Shown: piece after piece, positions 19,890 through 29,191 of the stretch | How the letters are laid out: each line of letters opens with the position of its first letter | Position numbering within the stretch: the first letter of the stretch is position 1 | NCBI RefSeq assembly: GCF_014642735.1 | Contig: NZ_BMIV01000007.1 | Coordinates: 155,982-219,981 of the forward strand | DNA: 64,000 nucleotides | Direction: 5' to 3' | From: Paracoccus acridae | GTDB taxonomy: Bacteria; Pseudomonadota; Alphaproteobacteria; Rhodobacterales; Rhodobacteraceae | Program-made: the position numbers and the translations under genes | Notes under the pieces: model-generated | Told to the model about the DNA's origin: nothing | Databases searched by the model: none | The model's input: only the letters and a program-made list of their open reading frames with translations

Positions 19890-20438
19890 ATGGTTCTGCT
19901 GATATCGGGACTGGTTCTGTGGTGGGCGGCCCATCTGTTCAAGCGCGTGGCACCGGAACGGCGTGCCGCCCTGGGCGATAAGGGCAAGGGCCTGGTCGCG
20001 GTCCTGCTGATCCTGTCGGTCTTCATCATGGCGCGGGGCTATGGACAGGTCGATGGCCCCGTCTGGTGGGGCCGTTCGCCCGCGACGACGGGCATCAACA
20101 ATCTGCTGATGCTGCTGGCCTTCTATCTCTATGCTGCCGACGGGATGGGCACGCGCGTCACCGCCTGGATCCGGCATCCGCAGCTGACCGGCTTCTCGCT
20201 CTGGGCCGTGGCGCATCTGCTGGTGAACGGGGATCTGGCCTCGCTGATCCTGTTCGGCGGGCTGCTGGCCTGGGCGCTTGTGGAAATCGTCCTGCTGAAC
20301 CGCGCGGGCGCCTGGAAGCGGCGCAGCGGGCCCTTCCCGGTCCGCAAGGAAATCATGGCGGCCGTGGGCGCGGTCGTCGTCATGCTGGTCGTGGGCCTGA
20401 TCCACGGCTGGATCGGACCCTGGCCATTCGGAGGCTGA
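19890..20438 (+). CDS. NnrU-family membrane protein
   Basis: 182 residues with about five hydrophobic segments: VLLISGLVLWWAAHLFKR, LVAVLLILSVFIMARG, GINNLLMLLAFYLYA, HLLVNGDLASLILFGGLLAW and a C-terminal one. The conserved RHPQLTGFSLWAVAHLLVNG stretch matches the NnrU family, named from a denitrification cluster but broadly distributed. The biochemical role is unknown. It lies 43 bp after mcl2 in the same operon. Confidence 0.8.
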   Translation: MVLLISGLVLWWAAHLFKRVAPERRAALGDKGKGLVAVLLILSVFIMARGYGQVDGPVWWGRSPATTGINNLLMLLAFYLYAADGMGTRVTAWIRHPQLTGFSLWAVAHLLVNGDLASLILFGGLLAWALVEIVLLNRAGAWKRRSGPFPVRKEIMAAVGAVVVMLVVGLIHGWIGPWPFGG

Positions 20439-20439
20439 C

Positions 20440-20646
20440 GTGACCACCCTTTACCGCTGCATCACCGAGGACGACACCGTCCAGTTCTGCCACCGTGTCA
20501 GCGAGGCGCTGTCCAAGGGCTGGTCCCTGCATGGCAGCCCGACCATGGCCTTCGATCCCGTCAAGGGCGTGATGCGGATGGGGCAGGCCGTGACCAAGCA
20601 GGTTCAGGCCGAATACCATCCCGACATGAAGCTGGGGCAGCAATGA
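20440..20646 (+). CDS. DUF1737-like small protein
   Basis: 68 residues from a GTG start 1 nt after the nnrU stop, with GGAGG upstream. It contains YRCITEDDTVQFCHRVSEAL and a GWSLHGSPTMAFD core, the pattern I associate with DUF1737, followed by VMRMGQAVTK. Cytoplasmic, function unknown. Its stop overlaps the mch start (ATGA), so translation is coupled to mesaconyl-CoA hydratase. Confidence 0.8.
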   Translation: MTTLYRCITEDDTVQFCHRVSEALSKGWSLHGSPTMAFDPVKGVMRMGQAVTKQVQAEYHPDMKLGQQ

Positions 20647-21677
20647 CCAAGACCAATCCGGGCCGCTTCTTCGAGGATTACCGCATCGGCCAGGTGATCC
20701 GCCACGCCGTTCCCCGCACTGTCGCGGAAGGGGAACGGGCGCTGTATCACGCGCTGTATCCTGCGCGCCACGCGCTTTATTCCAGCGATGAATTCGCGTC
20801 GAATTGCGGGCTGGAAAGCAGCCCGATGGATGACCTGCTGGCCTTTCACATCGTCTTCGGCAAGACCGTGCCGGATGTCAGCCTGAACGCGGTGGCGAAC
20901 CTGGGCTATGCGCAGGGGCGCTGGCTAGCCCCGGTCTGGCCGGGCGACACGCTGCGGTCGGAATCGCAGGTGATCGGGCTGAAGCAGAACAGCAATGGCA
21001 AATCCGGCGTGGTCTGGGTCCGTACCGAGGGTCTGAACCAGATGGAGGAGCCCGTGCTGGACTATGTTCGTTGGGTGATGGTGCGCAAGCGCGACCCTGA
21101 TGCCCCCGCGCCCGAAACGGTCGTGCCCGACCTGGCCCCCGTTGTCATGCCCGAGGATCTGGTGTTTCCGGAAGGGCTGGATTTCAGCGACTACGACTTC
21201 GATCTGGCCGGCGAGCCGCATCGCTGGGGCGATTACCAACTGGGCGAGAAGATCGACCATGTGGACGGCGTCACCATCGAGGAGGCCGAGCATATGCTGG
21301 CGACCCGGCTGTGGCAGAACACCGCCAAGGTCCATTTCGACGCCACGAACCGAGAGGATGGGCGGCGGCTGATCTATGGCGGCCATGTCATCAGCATGGC
21401 CCGCGCGCTGTCCTTCAACGGATTGGCGAATGCGCAGATGATCGTCGCGCTGAACGGCGGCACCCATGCCAACCCTTGTTTCGCGGGCGATACCGTTCGC
21501 GCATGGTCCGAGGTTCTGGACAAGGCCGAAACGCCCGCGCCCGGCGTCGGCGCGATCCGGCTGCGGCTGGTCGCCACCAAGGGCGACAGCGGCGCGTTCA
21601 GGCTGAAGGACGCCGAGGGCCGCTATCATCCCGATGTCCTGCTGGATCTGGATTACTGGGCACTGATGCCGGTCTGA
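20643..21677 (+). CDS. mch: Mesaconyl-CoA hydratase (double hot-dog, MaoC-like)
   Basis: 344 residues, two fused MaoC-like hot-dog domains: the first opens FFEDYRIGQVIRHAVPRTV, the second DYQLGEKIDHVDGVTIEEAE and contains QNTAKVHFDATN and RRLIYGGHVISMARALS. It should interconvert mesaconyl-CoA and beta-methylmalyl-CoA in the ethylmalonyl-CoA pathway, the glyoxylate-bypass substitute of many Rhodobacterales. Position next to mcl2, mdh and sdhC supports this. The start overlaps the DUF1737 stop by 4 bp. Confidence 0.9.
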   Translation: MTKTNPGRFFEDYRIGQVIRHAVPRTVAEGERALYHALYPARHALYSSDEFASNCGLESSPMDDLLAFHIVFGKTVPDVSLNAVANLGYAQGRWLAPVWPGDTLRSESQVIGLKQNSNGKSGVVWVRTEGLNQMEEPVLDYVRWVMVRKRDPDAPAPETVVPDLAPVVMPEDLVFPEGLDFSDYDFDLAGEPHRWGDYQLGEKIDHVDGVTIEEAEHMLATRLWQNTAKVHFDATNREDGRRLIYGGHVISMARALSFNGLANAQMIVALNGGTHANPCFAGDTVRAWSEVLDKAETPAPGVGAIRLRLVATKGDSGAFRLKDAEGRYHPDVLLDLDYWALMPV

Positions 21678-21713
21678 CAAAGCGACTCGGCCGTTTCGCA
21701 TCCGCAGCATGTG

Positions 21714-21747
21714 TTGTGATCACAGCCCGCCAGGTCGTGATCACAAA
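21714..21747. promoter_or_regulatory. Double-palindrome operator upstream of sdhC
   Basis: TTGTGATCACAGC, 9 bp, CGTGATCACAAA: identical core sequence and 21-bp centre spacing to the site before sucC. It lies about 155 bp before the sdhC ATG in a 222-bp gap that otherwise has no gene. No third copy of GTGATCAC was found in the window. Confidence 0.75.
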
Positions 21748-21899
21748 CTCCGCCGACCAAGTCAAATCCGCGAAAAGACGGTGATGACTGGGTGACAGAT
21801 GAAACAAATGGCGACAGTAACGCGTCAATTGCCAGCCCGCGCGGTCAGCCAAGCACCTGCGACGGGTCAAGCCAGAACCGTTTGAAGGAGCGCCGCATC

Positions 21900-22292
21900 A
21901 TGGCCGACGTGAACCGGGGCAACCGGCCGCTTTCCCCCCATCTTCAGGTTTATCGCCTGCCCATGGCCGCCGTGACGTCGATCATGACGCGGATCACGGG
22001 GCACGCATTGGTCGCGGGTATCCTGCTGCTGGTCTGGTGGCTGGTCGCCGCCGTAACCGGCCCGGAAGCCTTTGCCGCCGCCGACTGGGTGGTGCGGTCC
22101 TGGATCGGCTTCATCGTGCTGACCGGATCGGCCTGGGCGCTGTGGTTCCACACGCTGGCGGGCATCCGGCACCTGTTCTACGATTCCGGCCAGCTTCTGC
22201 GGATCGAGGAGGCCGAGCGCGCAAGCTGGGCCATCATCATCGGGTCGGTGGTGCTGACGCTGCTGTCGCTGATCCTGTTCTTCTTTGCATAA
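21900..22292 (+). CDS. sdhC: Succinate dehydrogenase cytochrome b556 subunit
   Basis: 130 residues, three membrane helices. The N-terminus RPLSPHLQVYRLPMAAVTSI with the RPLSPH motif and the haem-ligand region WFHTLAGIRHLFYDSG are typical. It anchors SdhAB and helps form the quinone site. MADVNRGNRPLSPH is the start, with AAGGAG upstream; a 36-codon in-frame extension lies in the regulatory region. Confidence 0.96.
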   Translation: MADVNRGNRPLSPHLQVYRLPMAAVTSIMTRITGHALVAGILLLVWWLVAAVTGPEAFAAADWVVRSWIGFIVLTGSAWALWFHTLAGIRHLFYDSGQLLRIEEAERASWAIIIGSVVLTLLSLILFFFA

Positions 22293-22305
22293 GGGTAAGG
22301 CAACC

Positions 22306-22692
22306 ATGCGCTATATCACCCCCCGCAAGGCAGCCATGGGCCTGGGTTCCGCCCACAGCGGCACGGCCGACCACTGGTTCCTGACCGTCAGTTCCTGCGC
22401 CCTCGTCCTGCTGGTCCCGGCCTTCATGCTGGTGATCGGCAATGCCATCGGCATGTCGCATCCCGAACTGGTGGCCTATTTCGGCCGTCCCTATCCGGCG
22501 CTGATCACGGCGCTGTTCATCGTCGTGGGCATGGTGCACTTCATCAAGGGCACCCGGATCATGATCGACGATTACTTCCAACACACGGCGCGCAAGGTGG
22601 CGATCATCGTCTCGGTGGTCTTTTCCTGGGCGGTCATCGCGGCGGCGGTCTTTGCGCTGGCCAAGATGACGCTGGTCACCGTCGCGATCTGA
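22306..22692 (+). CDS. sdhD: Succinate dehydrogenase membrane anchor subunit
   Basis: 128 residues, three membrane helices. [20 protein letters not shown] is the family N-terminus; [19 protein letters not shown] and [16 protein letters not shown] flank the haem/quinone region. The start is 13 bp after sdhC, with AAGG at usable spacing. Part of complex II. Confidence 0.95.
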   Translation: MRYITPRKAAMGLGSAHSGTADHWFLTVSSCALVLLVPAFMLVIGNAIGMSHPELVAYFGRPYPALITALFIVVGMVHFIKGTRIMIDDYFQHTARKVAIIVSVVFSWAVIAAAVFALAKMTLVTVAI

Positions 22693-22699
22693 GGGCACC

Positions 22700-24502
22700 A
22701 TGGCAGCATACGATATCCATACGCATGATTACGACGTGGTCGTGGTGGGGGCCGGGGGCGCCGGCCTGCGCGCGACGCTGGGCATGGCCGAACAGGGCCT
22801 TCGCACGGCCTGCGTGACCAAGGTCTTTCCGACCCGGTCCCACACCGTCGCGGCGCAGGGCGGCATCGCCGCGTCTCTGTCGAACATGGGCCCGGACAAC
22901 TGGCAGTGGCACATGTACGACACCGTGAAGGGGTCGGACTGGCTGGGCGACACGGACGCGATGGAATACCTCGCGCGCGAGGCGCCCAAGGCCGTCTACG
23001 AGCTTGAACATTACGGCGTTCCCTTCAGCCGGACCGAGGAGGGCAAGATCTATCAGCGTCCCTTCGGCGGCCACACGACCGAGTTCGGCGAAGGCCCCCC
23101 GGTGCAGCGCACCTGCGCCGCGGCCGACCGGACCGGCCACGCGATCCTGCACACGCTTTACGGTCAGTCGCTGAAGAACAATGCGGAATTCTTCATCGAA
23201 TACTTTGCGATCGACCTGATCGTCACGGACGGCGCCTGCACCGGCGTGGTCTGCTGGAAGCTGGACGACGGCACCATCCACGTCTTCAACGCCAAGATGG
23301 TGGTGCTGGCGACCGGCGGCTATGGCCGGGCCTATTTCAGCGCGACATCGGCCCATACCTGCACCGGCGACGGCGGCGGGATGGTCGCGCGCGCGGGCCT
23401 GCCCCTGCAGGACATGGAGTTCGTGCAGTTCCACCCGACCGGCATCTATGGCTCGGGCTGCCTGATCACCGAAGGCGCACGGGGCGAGGGCGGATACCTC
23501 ACCAATTCGGAAGGCGAGCGTTTCATGGAACGCTATGCGCCGACCTACAAGGATCTGGCGTCCCGCGATGTGGTCAGCCGCTGCATCACCATCGAGATCC
23601 GCGAAGGCCGCGGCGTCGGTCCCGACAAGGACCACATGTATCTGAACCTGATGCACCTGCCGCCCGAGGCCTTGGCCGAACGTTTGCCCGGCATCAGTGA
23701 ATCGGCCAAGATCTTCGCAGGCGTCGATGTGACCAAGCAGCCGATCCCCATCCTGCCGACGGTCCATTACAACATGGGCGGCATTCCCACGAACTATTGG
23801 GGCGAAGTCCTTGCGCCGACGGCGGAAAACCCCGATGCGATCTTCCCCGGCCTGATGGCCGTGGGCGAGGCGGGCTGCGCATCCGTCCATGGCGCGAACC
23901 GCCTGGGATCGAACAGCCTGATCGACCTGGTGGTCTTTGGCCGCGCCGCCGCCATCCGCGCCGGGCAGGTGATCGACCGCGAGGGTCATATCCCCTCGAC
24001 CAACCAGGCCGAGGTTGACAAGGCCCTGGCCCGCTTCGACGGTCTGCGCCACGCCAAGGGCACCGTCAGCACGGCCGAACTGCGGCTGGAAATGCAGCGC
24101 ACGATGCAGGCCGATGCGGCGGTGTTCCGCACCGACAAGACCCTGGCCGAGGGCGCCGAGAAGATGACGGCGATCGCGGCCAAGATGGACGACATCAAGG
24201 TCACGGACCGGGGCCTGATCTGGAACAGCGACCTGATGGAAACGCTGGAACTGACCAACCTGATGCCCAACGCGCTGGCGACCATTGTCGCGGCCGAGGC
24301 GCGCAAGGAAAGCCGTGGCGCACATGCCCATGAGGACTGGCCCGAGCGGGACGACGCCAACTGGCGGAAGCACTCGCTTGCATGGGTCGATGGAAACGCG
24401 GTTAAACTGGACTACCGCCCCGTCCATCTGGACCCCTTGACCAAGGAAGAGGATGGCGGGATCGACCTGAAGAAGATTGCTCCCAAGAAAAGGGTTTACT
24501 GA
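22700..24502 (+). CDS. sdhA: Succinate dehydrogenase flavoprotein subunit
   Basis: 600 residues. FAD-binding [20 protein letters not shown]; covalent-FAD His in [17 protein letters not shown]; active-site [30 protein letters not shown] and [20 protein letters not shown]. It oxidises succinate to fumarate in the TCA cycle. It starts 7 bp after sdhD, and its stop overlaps the start of a lipoprotein gene (TGATG), which is unusual as sdhB would be expected next. Confidence 0.98.
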   Translation: MAAYDIHTHDYDVVVVGAGGAGLRATLGMAEQGLRTACVTKVFPTRSHTVAAQGGIAASLSNMGPDNWQWHMYDTVKGSDWLGDTDAMEYLAREAPKAVYELEHYGVPFSRTEEGKIYQRPFGGHTTEFGEGPPVQRTCAAADRTGHAILHTLYGQSLKNNAEFFIEYFAIDLIVTDGACTGVVCWKLDDGTIHVFNAKMVVLATGGYGRAYFSATSAHTCTGDGGGMVARAGLPLQDMEFVQFHPTGIYGSGCLITEGARGEGGYLTNSEGERFMERYAPTYKDLASRDVVSRCITIEIREGRGVGPDKDHMYLNLMHLPPEALAERLPGISESAKIFAGVDVTKQPIPILPTVHYNMGGIPTNYWGEVLAPTAENPDAIFPGLMAVGEAGCASVHGANRLGSNSLIDLVVFGRAAAIRAGQVIDREGHIPSTNQAEVDKALARFDGLRHAKGTVSTAELRLEMQRTMQADAAVFRTDKTLAEGAEKMTAIAAKMDDIKVTDRGLIWNSDLMETLELTNLMPNALATIVAAEARKESRGAHAHEDWPERDDANWRKHSLAWVDGNAVKLDYRPVHLDPLTKEEDGGIDLKKIAPKKRVY

Positions 24503-24867
24503 TGCGCTTCCAAACTCTCGCCGCCCTGGGTCTTGCCGCCGCCACGCTTGCGGCCTGCGCCGCACCGATGCCGCCGGCGACCACCGTCACCGTGCCCCCC
24601 GCGGTCGTCACCACGCCGACCGTGCTGGACGCGGCCTCGCGCCAGGTTGCCCGGACCGTCATCAACGCCGAGATGGAGAAGCGCCTGCCCGGCGCCAATG
24701 TCGCGCCCTATACCGACTGCGTGGTCAACAACGCCACCACGGCGGAACTGATCGACATCGCCCAGGCCTCGCGCGCGGGCGTGTCGGGCACGGCGGACAG
24801 CGTGGCGGCCATTGTCTCGCGCCCGGCGACCACGCAGTGCATCGCCGCGGCGGCACGCACGGCCTGA
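24502..24867 (+). CDS. Small lipoprotein between sdhA and sdhB
   Basis: 121 residues. Lipobox LAAC ([19 protein letters not shown]), a short Pro/Thr/Val-rich linker, then a helical domain with two further cysteines (APYTDCVVNN and ATTQCIAAA). The start overlaps the sdhA stop, so it is translationally coupled to the flavoprotein. From memory, R. sphaeroides also has small genes between sdhA and sdhB. Function unknown. Confidence 0.8.
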   Translation: MRFQTLAALGLAAATLAACAAPMPPATTVTVPPAVVTTPTVLDAASRQVARTVINAEMEKRLPGANVAPYTDCVVNNATTAELIDIAQASRAGVSGTADSVAAIVSRPATTQCIAAAARTA

Positions 24868-24871
24868 TGTG

Positions 24872-25186
24872 ATGCGCGCGCGGGCGGGACATATGGCCTT
24901 GGCGCTGATCGGGATGCTGGCCGCCTGCGGCCCCGTCCCGGTCCAGCAGGCCGAGGTGACCTGCCTGCGCGACGCCGAACTGGCCGTCCGCCCGCAGACC
25001 AATGTGGCGGTCGGCATCGGCACCGGATCGTCCGGCACGCGCGGCTTCGGCAGCGTGTCGGTCGATCTGTCGGGCGACTACCTGATGGGCCGCGACCCGT
25101 CGCAGGTCTATGACCGCTGCGTGCAGCGCCGTTCGGGCCAGCCGCCGCGCCGGCCGCTGATCGACCAGCCGGGCTGGACGGGCTGA
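24872..25186 (+). CDS. Small lipoprotein between sdhA and sdhB
   Basis: 104 residues starting MRARAGHMALALIGMLAACG (lipobox LAAC); an alternative ATG lies seven codons later. The mature part has AEVTCLRDAELAVRPQ, a glycine-rich GIGTGSSGTRGFGSVSVDLS and a late cysteine in YDRCVQRRSG. It looks like an outer-membrane or periplasmic lipoprotein with one disulfide. Function unknown. Co-directional and only 4 bp after the preceding gene. Confidence 0.7.
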   Translation: MRARAGHMALALIGMLAACGPVPVQQAEVTCLRDAELAVRPQTNVAVGIGTGSSGTRGFGSVSVDLSGDYLMGRDPSQVYDRCVQRRSGQPPRRPLIDQPGWTG

Positions 25187-25189
25187 GCC

Positions 25190-26032
25190 ATGGCGGGGCA
25201 GGCAGGGACAGGGCAGGGGGCGCGGCGCCTGATCGTTCATCTGGGCGTCCAGAAGACCGGCAGCACCTCGATCCAGCGGCACCTGCGCCGCAATGCCGAC
25301 ACGCTGGCGCATCACCTTGTGGTCCGCACGCCCGAGGAAGGATCGCCCATGCGCCCGCTGGGCCGCGCGGCGATTGCCTTCAGCCTGGCGCCTTCGGATG
25401 TCCGTGCGCAGGCGCTGAGGCTTGCCTTTCGCGACGTGCTGGACACCCTGCCGGCAAGCGATGTTCCGGTTCTGGTCAGCCACGAGAACCTGGCGGGCGC
25501 CATGCCCGGCAATGGCGGCGAGACGGGGCTGTTCCCGCACCTGCCCGGGATCGCCGGCCTTCTGGCAGAAGAAGCGCGGGAATTCGCGACCGATTTCGTG
25601 ATCTATACGCGCAACCAGAAAAGCTGGCGTCCCTCGGTCTGGGCGCAGGCGGTGCGGACCGACGGTTATACCCGCAGCCTGGTTGAATTCGAGGCCGAGA
25701 CTGCCGATCTTCCCCGGTGGGGCGACCTGATCCGCCGCATGACGGCCGAACTGGGCGGGCGCGTGACCCGCTTCCGGCTTGAGGACGAGGGCGATCCCCT
25801 GCGCCCCGGCCGCCAGCTTCTGCGTCATGCCGGGCTGGATGACGCCCTGATCGACGCGCTTCAGCCCCTGGACGGAGAGGCGAACAGCCGCCTGAACGAC
25901 GGCGCGACCGAATTCCTGCGCAGGCTGAACGGCCTGTCGCTGAACCCCCACGCGCATGGCCGGATCGTCGATCTGGTCGCGCGCGCCGAACATCTTTTCG
26001 CGGCGGACGTGACGTCGCAAGGCACTTCCTGA
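25190..26032 (+). CDS. Sulfotransferase-like protein
   Basis: 280 residues. The N-terminal LIVHLGVQKTGSTSIQRHL resembles the PAPS 5'-phosphosulfate-binding loop of bacterial sulfotransferases (K-T-G-S/T-T-S). Downstream features (FATDFVIYTRNQKSWRPSVW, where the Arg and Ser/Trp may contact PAPS) fit loosely. It could sulfate a surface glycan or lipid, but no substrate evidence is present. It is inserted between a lipoprotein gene and sdhB with tight spacing, so it is transcribed with complex II, which is not typical. Weak ribosome binding site. Confidence 0.7.
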   Translation: MAGQAGTGQGARRLIVHLGVQKTGSTSIQRHLRRNADTLAHHLVVRTPEEGSPMRPLGRAAIAFSLAPSDVRAQALRLAFRDVLDTLPASDVPVLVSHENLAGAMPGNGGETGLFPHLPGIAGLLAEEAREFATDFVIYTRNQKSWRPSVWAQAVRTDGYTRSLVEFEAETADLPRWGDLIRRMTAELGGRVTRFRLEDEGDPLRPGRQLLRHAGLDDALIDALQPLDGEANSRLNDGATEFLRRLNGLSLNPHAHGRIVDLVARAEHLFAADVTSQGTS

Positions 26033-26044
26033 GAGGAGCACCCC

Positions 26045-26824
26045 ATGGTCCAGTTCACCCTGCCCAAGAACAGCCAGATCCGGGTCGGCAAGACCTGGCC
26101 CGCGCCTGCGGGCGCCACCAATGTCCGCAAGTTCAAGATCTATCGCTGGGATCCCGACACGGGCGAAAACCCGCGGCTGGACACCTATTTCGTCGATCTG
26201 GACAAGTGCGGGCCGATGATCCTGGACGCGCTGATCAAGATCAAGAACGAGATCGACCCGACCCTGTCCTTCCGCCGGTCCTGCCGCGAAGGGATCTGCG
26301 GGTCCTGCGCGATGAACATCGACGGCGGCAACCACCTGGCCTGCATCTATGGCATCGACGAGGTGAAGGGCGACGTGTCCATCTATCCGCTGCCGCATAT
26401 GCCGGTGGTCAAGGACTTGGTGCCAGATCTGACGCATTTCTATGCCCAGCTTGCATCCGTGAACCCTTACCTGATCACCAAGTCGCCCACGCCCGGAAAG
26501 GAATGGAAGCAGTCCATCGAGGACCGCAAGAAGCTGGACGGGCTTTATGAATGCATCCTTTGTGCCTCCTGCTCGACCTCTTGCCCCAGCTACTGGTGGA
26601 ACGGCGACCGTTATCTTGGCCCGGCCGCGCTGCTGAACGCCTATCGCTGGATCATCGACAGCCGCGACGAGGCCACGGGCGAGCGGCTGGACGAGCTGGA
26701 GGATCCCTTCAAGCTGTATCGCTGCCACACGATCATGAACTGCACCAACACCTGTCCCAAGGGGTTGAACCCCGCCAAGGCGATTGCCTCGATCAAGCAC
26801 ATGATGGTCGATCGGATGGTGTGA
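26045..26824 (+). CDS. sdhB: Succinate dehydrogenase iron-sulfur subunit
   Basis: 259 residues. [2Fe-2S] ligands in [22 protein letters not shown]; [4Fe-4S] in [16 protein letters not shown]; [3Fe-4S] in [20 protein letters not shown]. It passes electrons from SdhA flavin to quinone. GAGAGGAG precedes the ATG. Separated from sdhA by three non-sdh genes, but on the same strand without a visible terminator between. Followed by repeat copy 3 and a terminator. Confidence 0.98.
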   Translation: MVQFTLPKNSQIRVGKTWPAPAGATNVRKFKIYRWDPDTGENPRLDTYFVDLDKCGPMILDALIKIKNEIDPTLSFRRSCREGICGSCAMNIDGGNHLACIYGIDEVKGDVSIYPLPHMPVVKDLVPDLTHFYAQLASVNPYLITKSPTPGKEWKQSIEDRKKLDGLYECILCASCSTSCPSYWWNGDRYLGPAALLNAYRWIIDSRDEATGERLDELEDPFKLYRCHTIMNCTNTCPKGLNPAKAIASIKHMMVDRMV

Positions 26825-26841
26825 TCCGCGTCCCGCAGTGG

Positions 26842-26890
26842 CCGGGGGCCAGCCCCCGGACCCCCGGGGTATTTGGGCAACGAAGAAGGG
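26842..26890 (+). repeat. Composite 3'-end element, copy 3 (after sdhB)
   Basis: Hairpin CCGGGGGC-CA-GCCCCCGG (26842-26859), then at once ACCCCCGGGGTATTTGGGC and AACGAAGAAG. It lies 17 bp past the sdhB stop. The box and the GAAGAAG tail match copies 1 and 2; the hairpin-plus-ACCCCC junction matches copy 4. Its tail runs into the stem of a classical terminator. Confidence 0.75.
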
Positions 26891-26922
26891 CCGGAGCAGT
26901 GATGCTTCGGCCCTTTTGGTTT
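26886..26922 (+). terminator. Bidirectional terminator between convergent sdhB and glyS
   Basis: Stem AAGGGCCG(G)AGC / GCT(T)CGGCCCTT with loop around CAGTGAT, followed by TTTTGGTTTT on the plus strand. It closes the sdh operon. Read leftward, it is followed by CTTCTTCG and may also serve glyS. Confidence 0.8.
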
Positions 26923-26938
26923 TAGCATATTGGAAGGG

Positions 26939-29191
26939 TCAGCCTTCGACCTTGGTGAAATCCGCGATCTGCTGGCCTGCGGCGCGGATGCGGTGCAGCA
27001 GGTTCAGGCGGTTGCGGCGGACGATCTGGTTGTCGGTATTGACCTGCACCGCCTCGAAGAAGGCGTCGGTGGGGGCGCGAAGGCCTGCGATGGCGGTCAT
27101 GGCGGCGGGGAAATCCTCGGCCTTGATCGCGGCTCTGATGGCCGGTTCGGCGGTATCGAGGGCGGCGAACAGGGCGCGTTCCTCGTCGGTTTCGGCGAAC
27201 TTCACGTCGGCGCCAAAGCTGTATTCGACGCCGTCCTTTTCCTCGGCCTGGGCCAGGATATTGCCCGCGCGCTTGAGGCCCTGGGTCAGGTTCCGGCCGT
27301 CATCCGTCTGCAGCATGGCGTTCAGGGCGGTGGCGCGGTTCACCACCAGCACGAGGTCGTCGTTGCCGGGTTGCGCCAGCACGGCGTCGATGATGTCGTG
27401 GCGGATGCCTTGGTCGCGGAGATAGACCTTGAGGCGGTCGTGGAGGAAGGAGAGGAGGTCGGCAGCTTTCGAATCCAGTCCGACAGCAATATTTTCTGCC
27501 GTGGCTTCGGGATCGAAGTTTTCTCCGAACGTATGCGCATCGAACAGACTTAAGAGAAGCTTCTGTTCTGCTTCTGTTAGATTACTATCCCTTGAGGCGT
27601 TGCGTGTTGTATTGAGCGTCTGTGCAAATTGATCAAGCATCGATTCTTTCACGGCCGCTGCCAGGTTTCTGATCAATGGAAGTTTCGATGTGGTCTCTAA
27701 CCTCATACGGACGTCACTTCCGAGAATGAGCCGAATGACCCCCAGCGCGGCCCGCCGTAGCGCAAAGGGATCCTTCGATCCCGTAGGCTTCTCATCAATC
27801 GCCCAGAACCCGGTCAGCGTGTCGATCTTGTCCGCGAGTGCCACCGCCACCGACACAGGCGTGGTTGGCACCGCATCCGACGGCCCGAGCGGCGAGTAGT
27901 GGTCGCGGGCGGCATCTGCCACGGCCTCATCCTCGCCAGCCGCAAGCGCGTAGTAGCGACCCATCGTGCCTTGCAGTTCGGGGAATTCACCGACCATGGC
28001 GCTGCGCAAGTCCAGCTTGGCCAGCTTTGCGGCCCGTTCGGCCTGGTCGGCATCGGCGCCGACCAAGGGCGCGATCTCTCGGGCAAGGGCGGCGATGCGT
28101 TCGATGCGATCCGCCTGCGAGCCCAGCTTGTTGTGGAAGGTAACGGATTTCAGCCCCTCGGCCCAGGCCTGCATCCCGGCCTTCGCCTCGCGCAGGTCGT
28201 TCTGCCAGAAGAACGCCGCGTCCGACAGACGCGCGGCCAGCACCCGCTGGTTGCCGGCCAGGATCGTCGCGCCGTCGTCGGGGGTCTCGATATTGGCGAC
28301 GGTGACGAAGCCCTCGATCCGGCCGGTCCTGGGGTTGCGGGCCGAGAAGAACTTCTGGTGTTCCTTCATCGAGGTCTGCAGCACCTCGGGCGGCAGGTCC
28401 AGGAAGCGTTCCTCGATCACGCCCATCAGGGGGACGGGCCATTCGACAAGGCCCGCGACTTCGGCCAGCAGGGCGTCGTCGGGCACGATCTGCCAGCCGC
28501 GCGCGAAGGCGAGGTTCTCGGCCCCTTGGCGGATCGTTTCCTCGCGCTCGGCGCTGTCCAGGATCACATGGGCGCGGCGGAGTTTCGCGGCATAGTCGTC
28601 GAAGCCTGAAACGGTGAAGGCGTCGGGGGACAGAAAGCGGTGGCCGCGCGTGCTGTTGCCGGCGGCGATGCCTTCGACCGTCAGCGGGACCACGGTGGCG
28701 CCGGCCTCGTCCGAGAGCAGGCAGATGATCGAATGCAGCGGGCGCACCCAGCGCAGCGAACCCGCGCCCCAGCGCATCGACTTGGGCCAGGGGAAGTTGC
28801 GGATGGCGGCGTCCAGAACCTCGGCCACGATCTCGGATGCGGGGCGACCGGGCTTTTCGACCGTGGCGAACCAGACCTGGCCCTTCTTGTCGTCGCGCGC
28901 CGTCAACTGGTCGCGGGTCAGGCCGGCCGAGCGCAGGAAGCCCTCCAGCGCGGCTTCGGGGGCATCCAGGCGGGGGCCCTTGCGTTCCTCGCGCGTGGTG
29001 GGGCTGTGGGCGGTCAGCCCTTCCACCGCAAGCGTCAGGCGGCGGGGCGTGGAAAAGGCCCCGGCGCTGGCATAGGTCAGCCCGGCTTCGACCAGTCCGT
29101 CCGTGACCAGCTTGCGCAGATCCTCGCGCGCGCGGGCCTGCATCCGGGCGGGAATTTCCTCGGAGAACAGTTCGATCAACAGGTCGGGCAT
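26939..29191 (-). CDS. glyS: Glycyl-tRNA synthetase beta subunit
   Basis: 750 residues, starting [18 protein letters not shown], the conserved N-terminus. Other typical parts are FGARNPR-like KFFSARNPRTGRIEGFVTVAN, GATILAGNQRVLAARLSDAAFFW and KLGSQADRIERIAALA (HD-like domain). It works with GlyQ in the alpha2beta2 enzyme. An internal stretch of about 300-350 bp (roughly 27450-27800, residues 464-580) is markedly poorer in GC (about 45% in two 60-bp lines counted) than the flanks, though the frame is intact. The start overlaps the stop of the upstream small gene (TGATG). Confidence 0.96.
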   Translation of the reverse strand: MPDLLIELFSEEIPARMQARAREDLRKLVTDGLVEAGLTYASAGAFSTPRRLTLAVEGLTAHSPTTREERKGPRLDAPEAALEGFLRSAGLTRDQLTARDDKKGQVWFATVEKPGRPASEIVAEVLDAAIRNFPWPKSMRWGAGSLRWVRPLHSIICLLSDEAGATVVPLTVEGIAAGNSTRGHRFLSPDAFTVSGFDDYAAKLRRAHVILDSAEREETIRQGAENLAFARGWQIVPDDALLAEVAGLVEWPVPLMGVIEERFLDLPPEVLQTSMKEHQKFFSARNPRTGRIEGFVTVANIETPDDGATILAGNQRVLAARLSDAAFFWQNDLREAKAGMQAWAEGLKSVTFHNKLGSQADRIERIAALAREIAPLVGADADQAERAAKLAKLDLRSAMVGEFPELQGTMGRYYALAAGEDEAVADAARDHYSPLGPSDAVPTTPVSVAVALADKIDTLTGFWAIDEKPTGSKDPFALRRAALGVIRLILGSDVRMRLETTSKLPLIRNLAAAVKESMLDQFAQTLNTTRNASRDSNLTEAEQKLLLSLFDAHTFGENFDPEATAENIAVGLDSKAADLLSFLHDRLKVYLRDQGIRHDIIDAVLAQPGNDDLVLVVNRATALNAMLQTDDGRNLTQGLKRAGNILAQAEEKDGVEYSFGADVKFAETDEERALFAALDTAEPAIRAAIKAEDFPAAMTAIAGLRAPTDAFFEAVQVNTDNQIVRRNRLNLLHRIRAAGQQIADFTKVEG

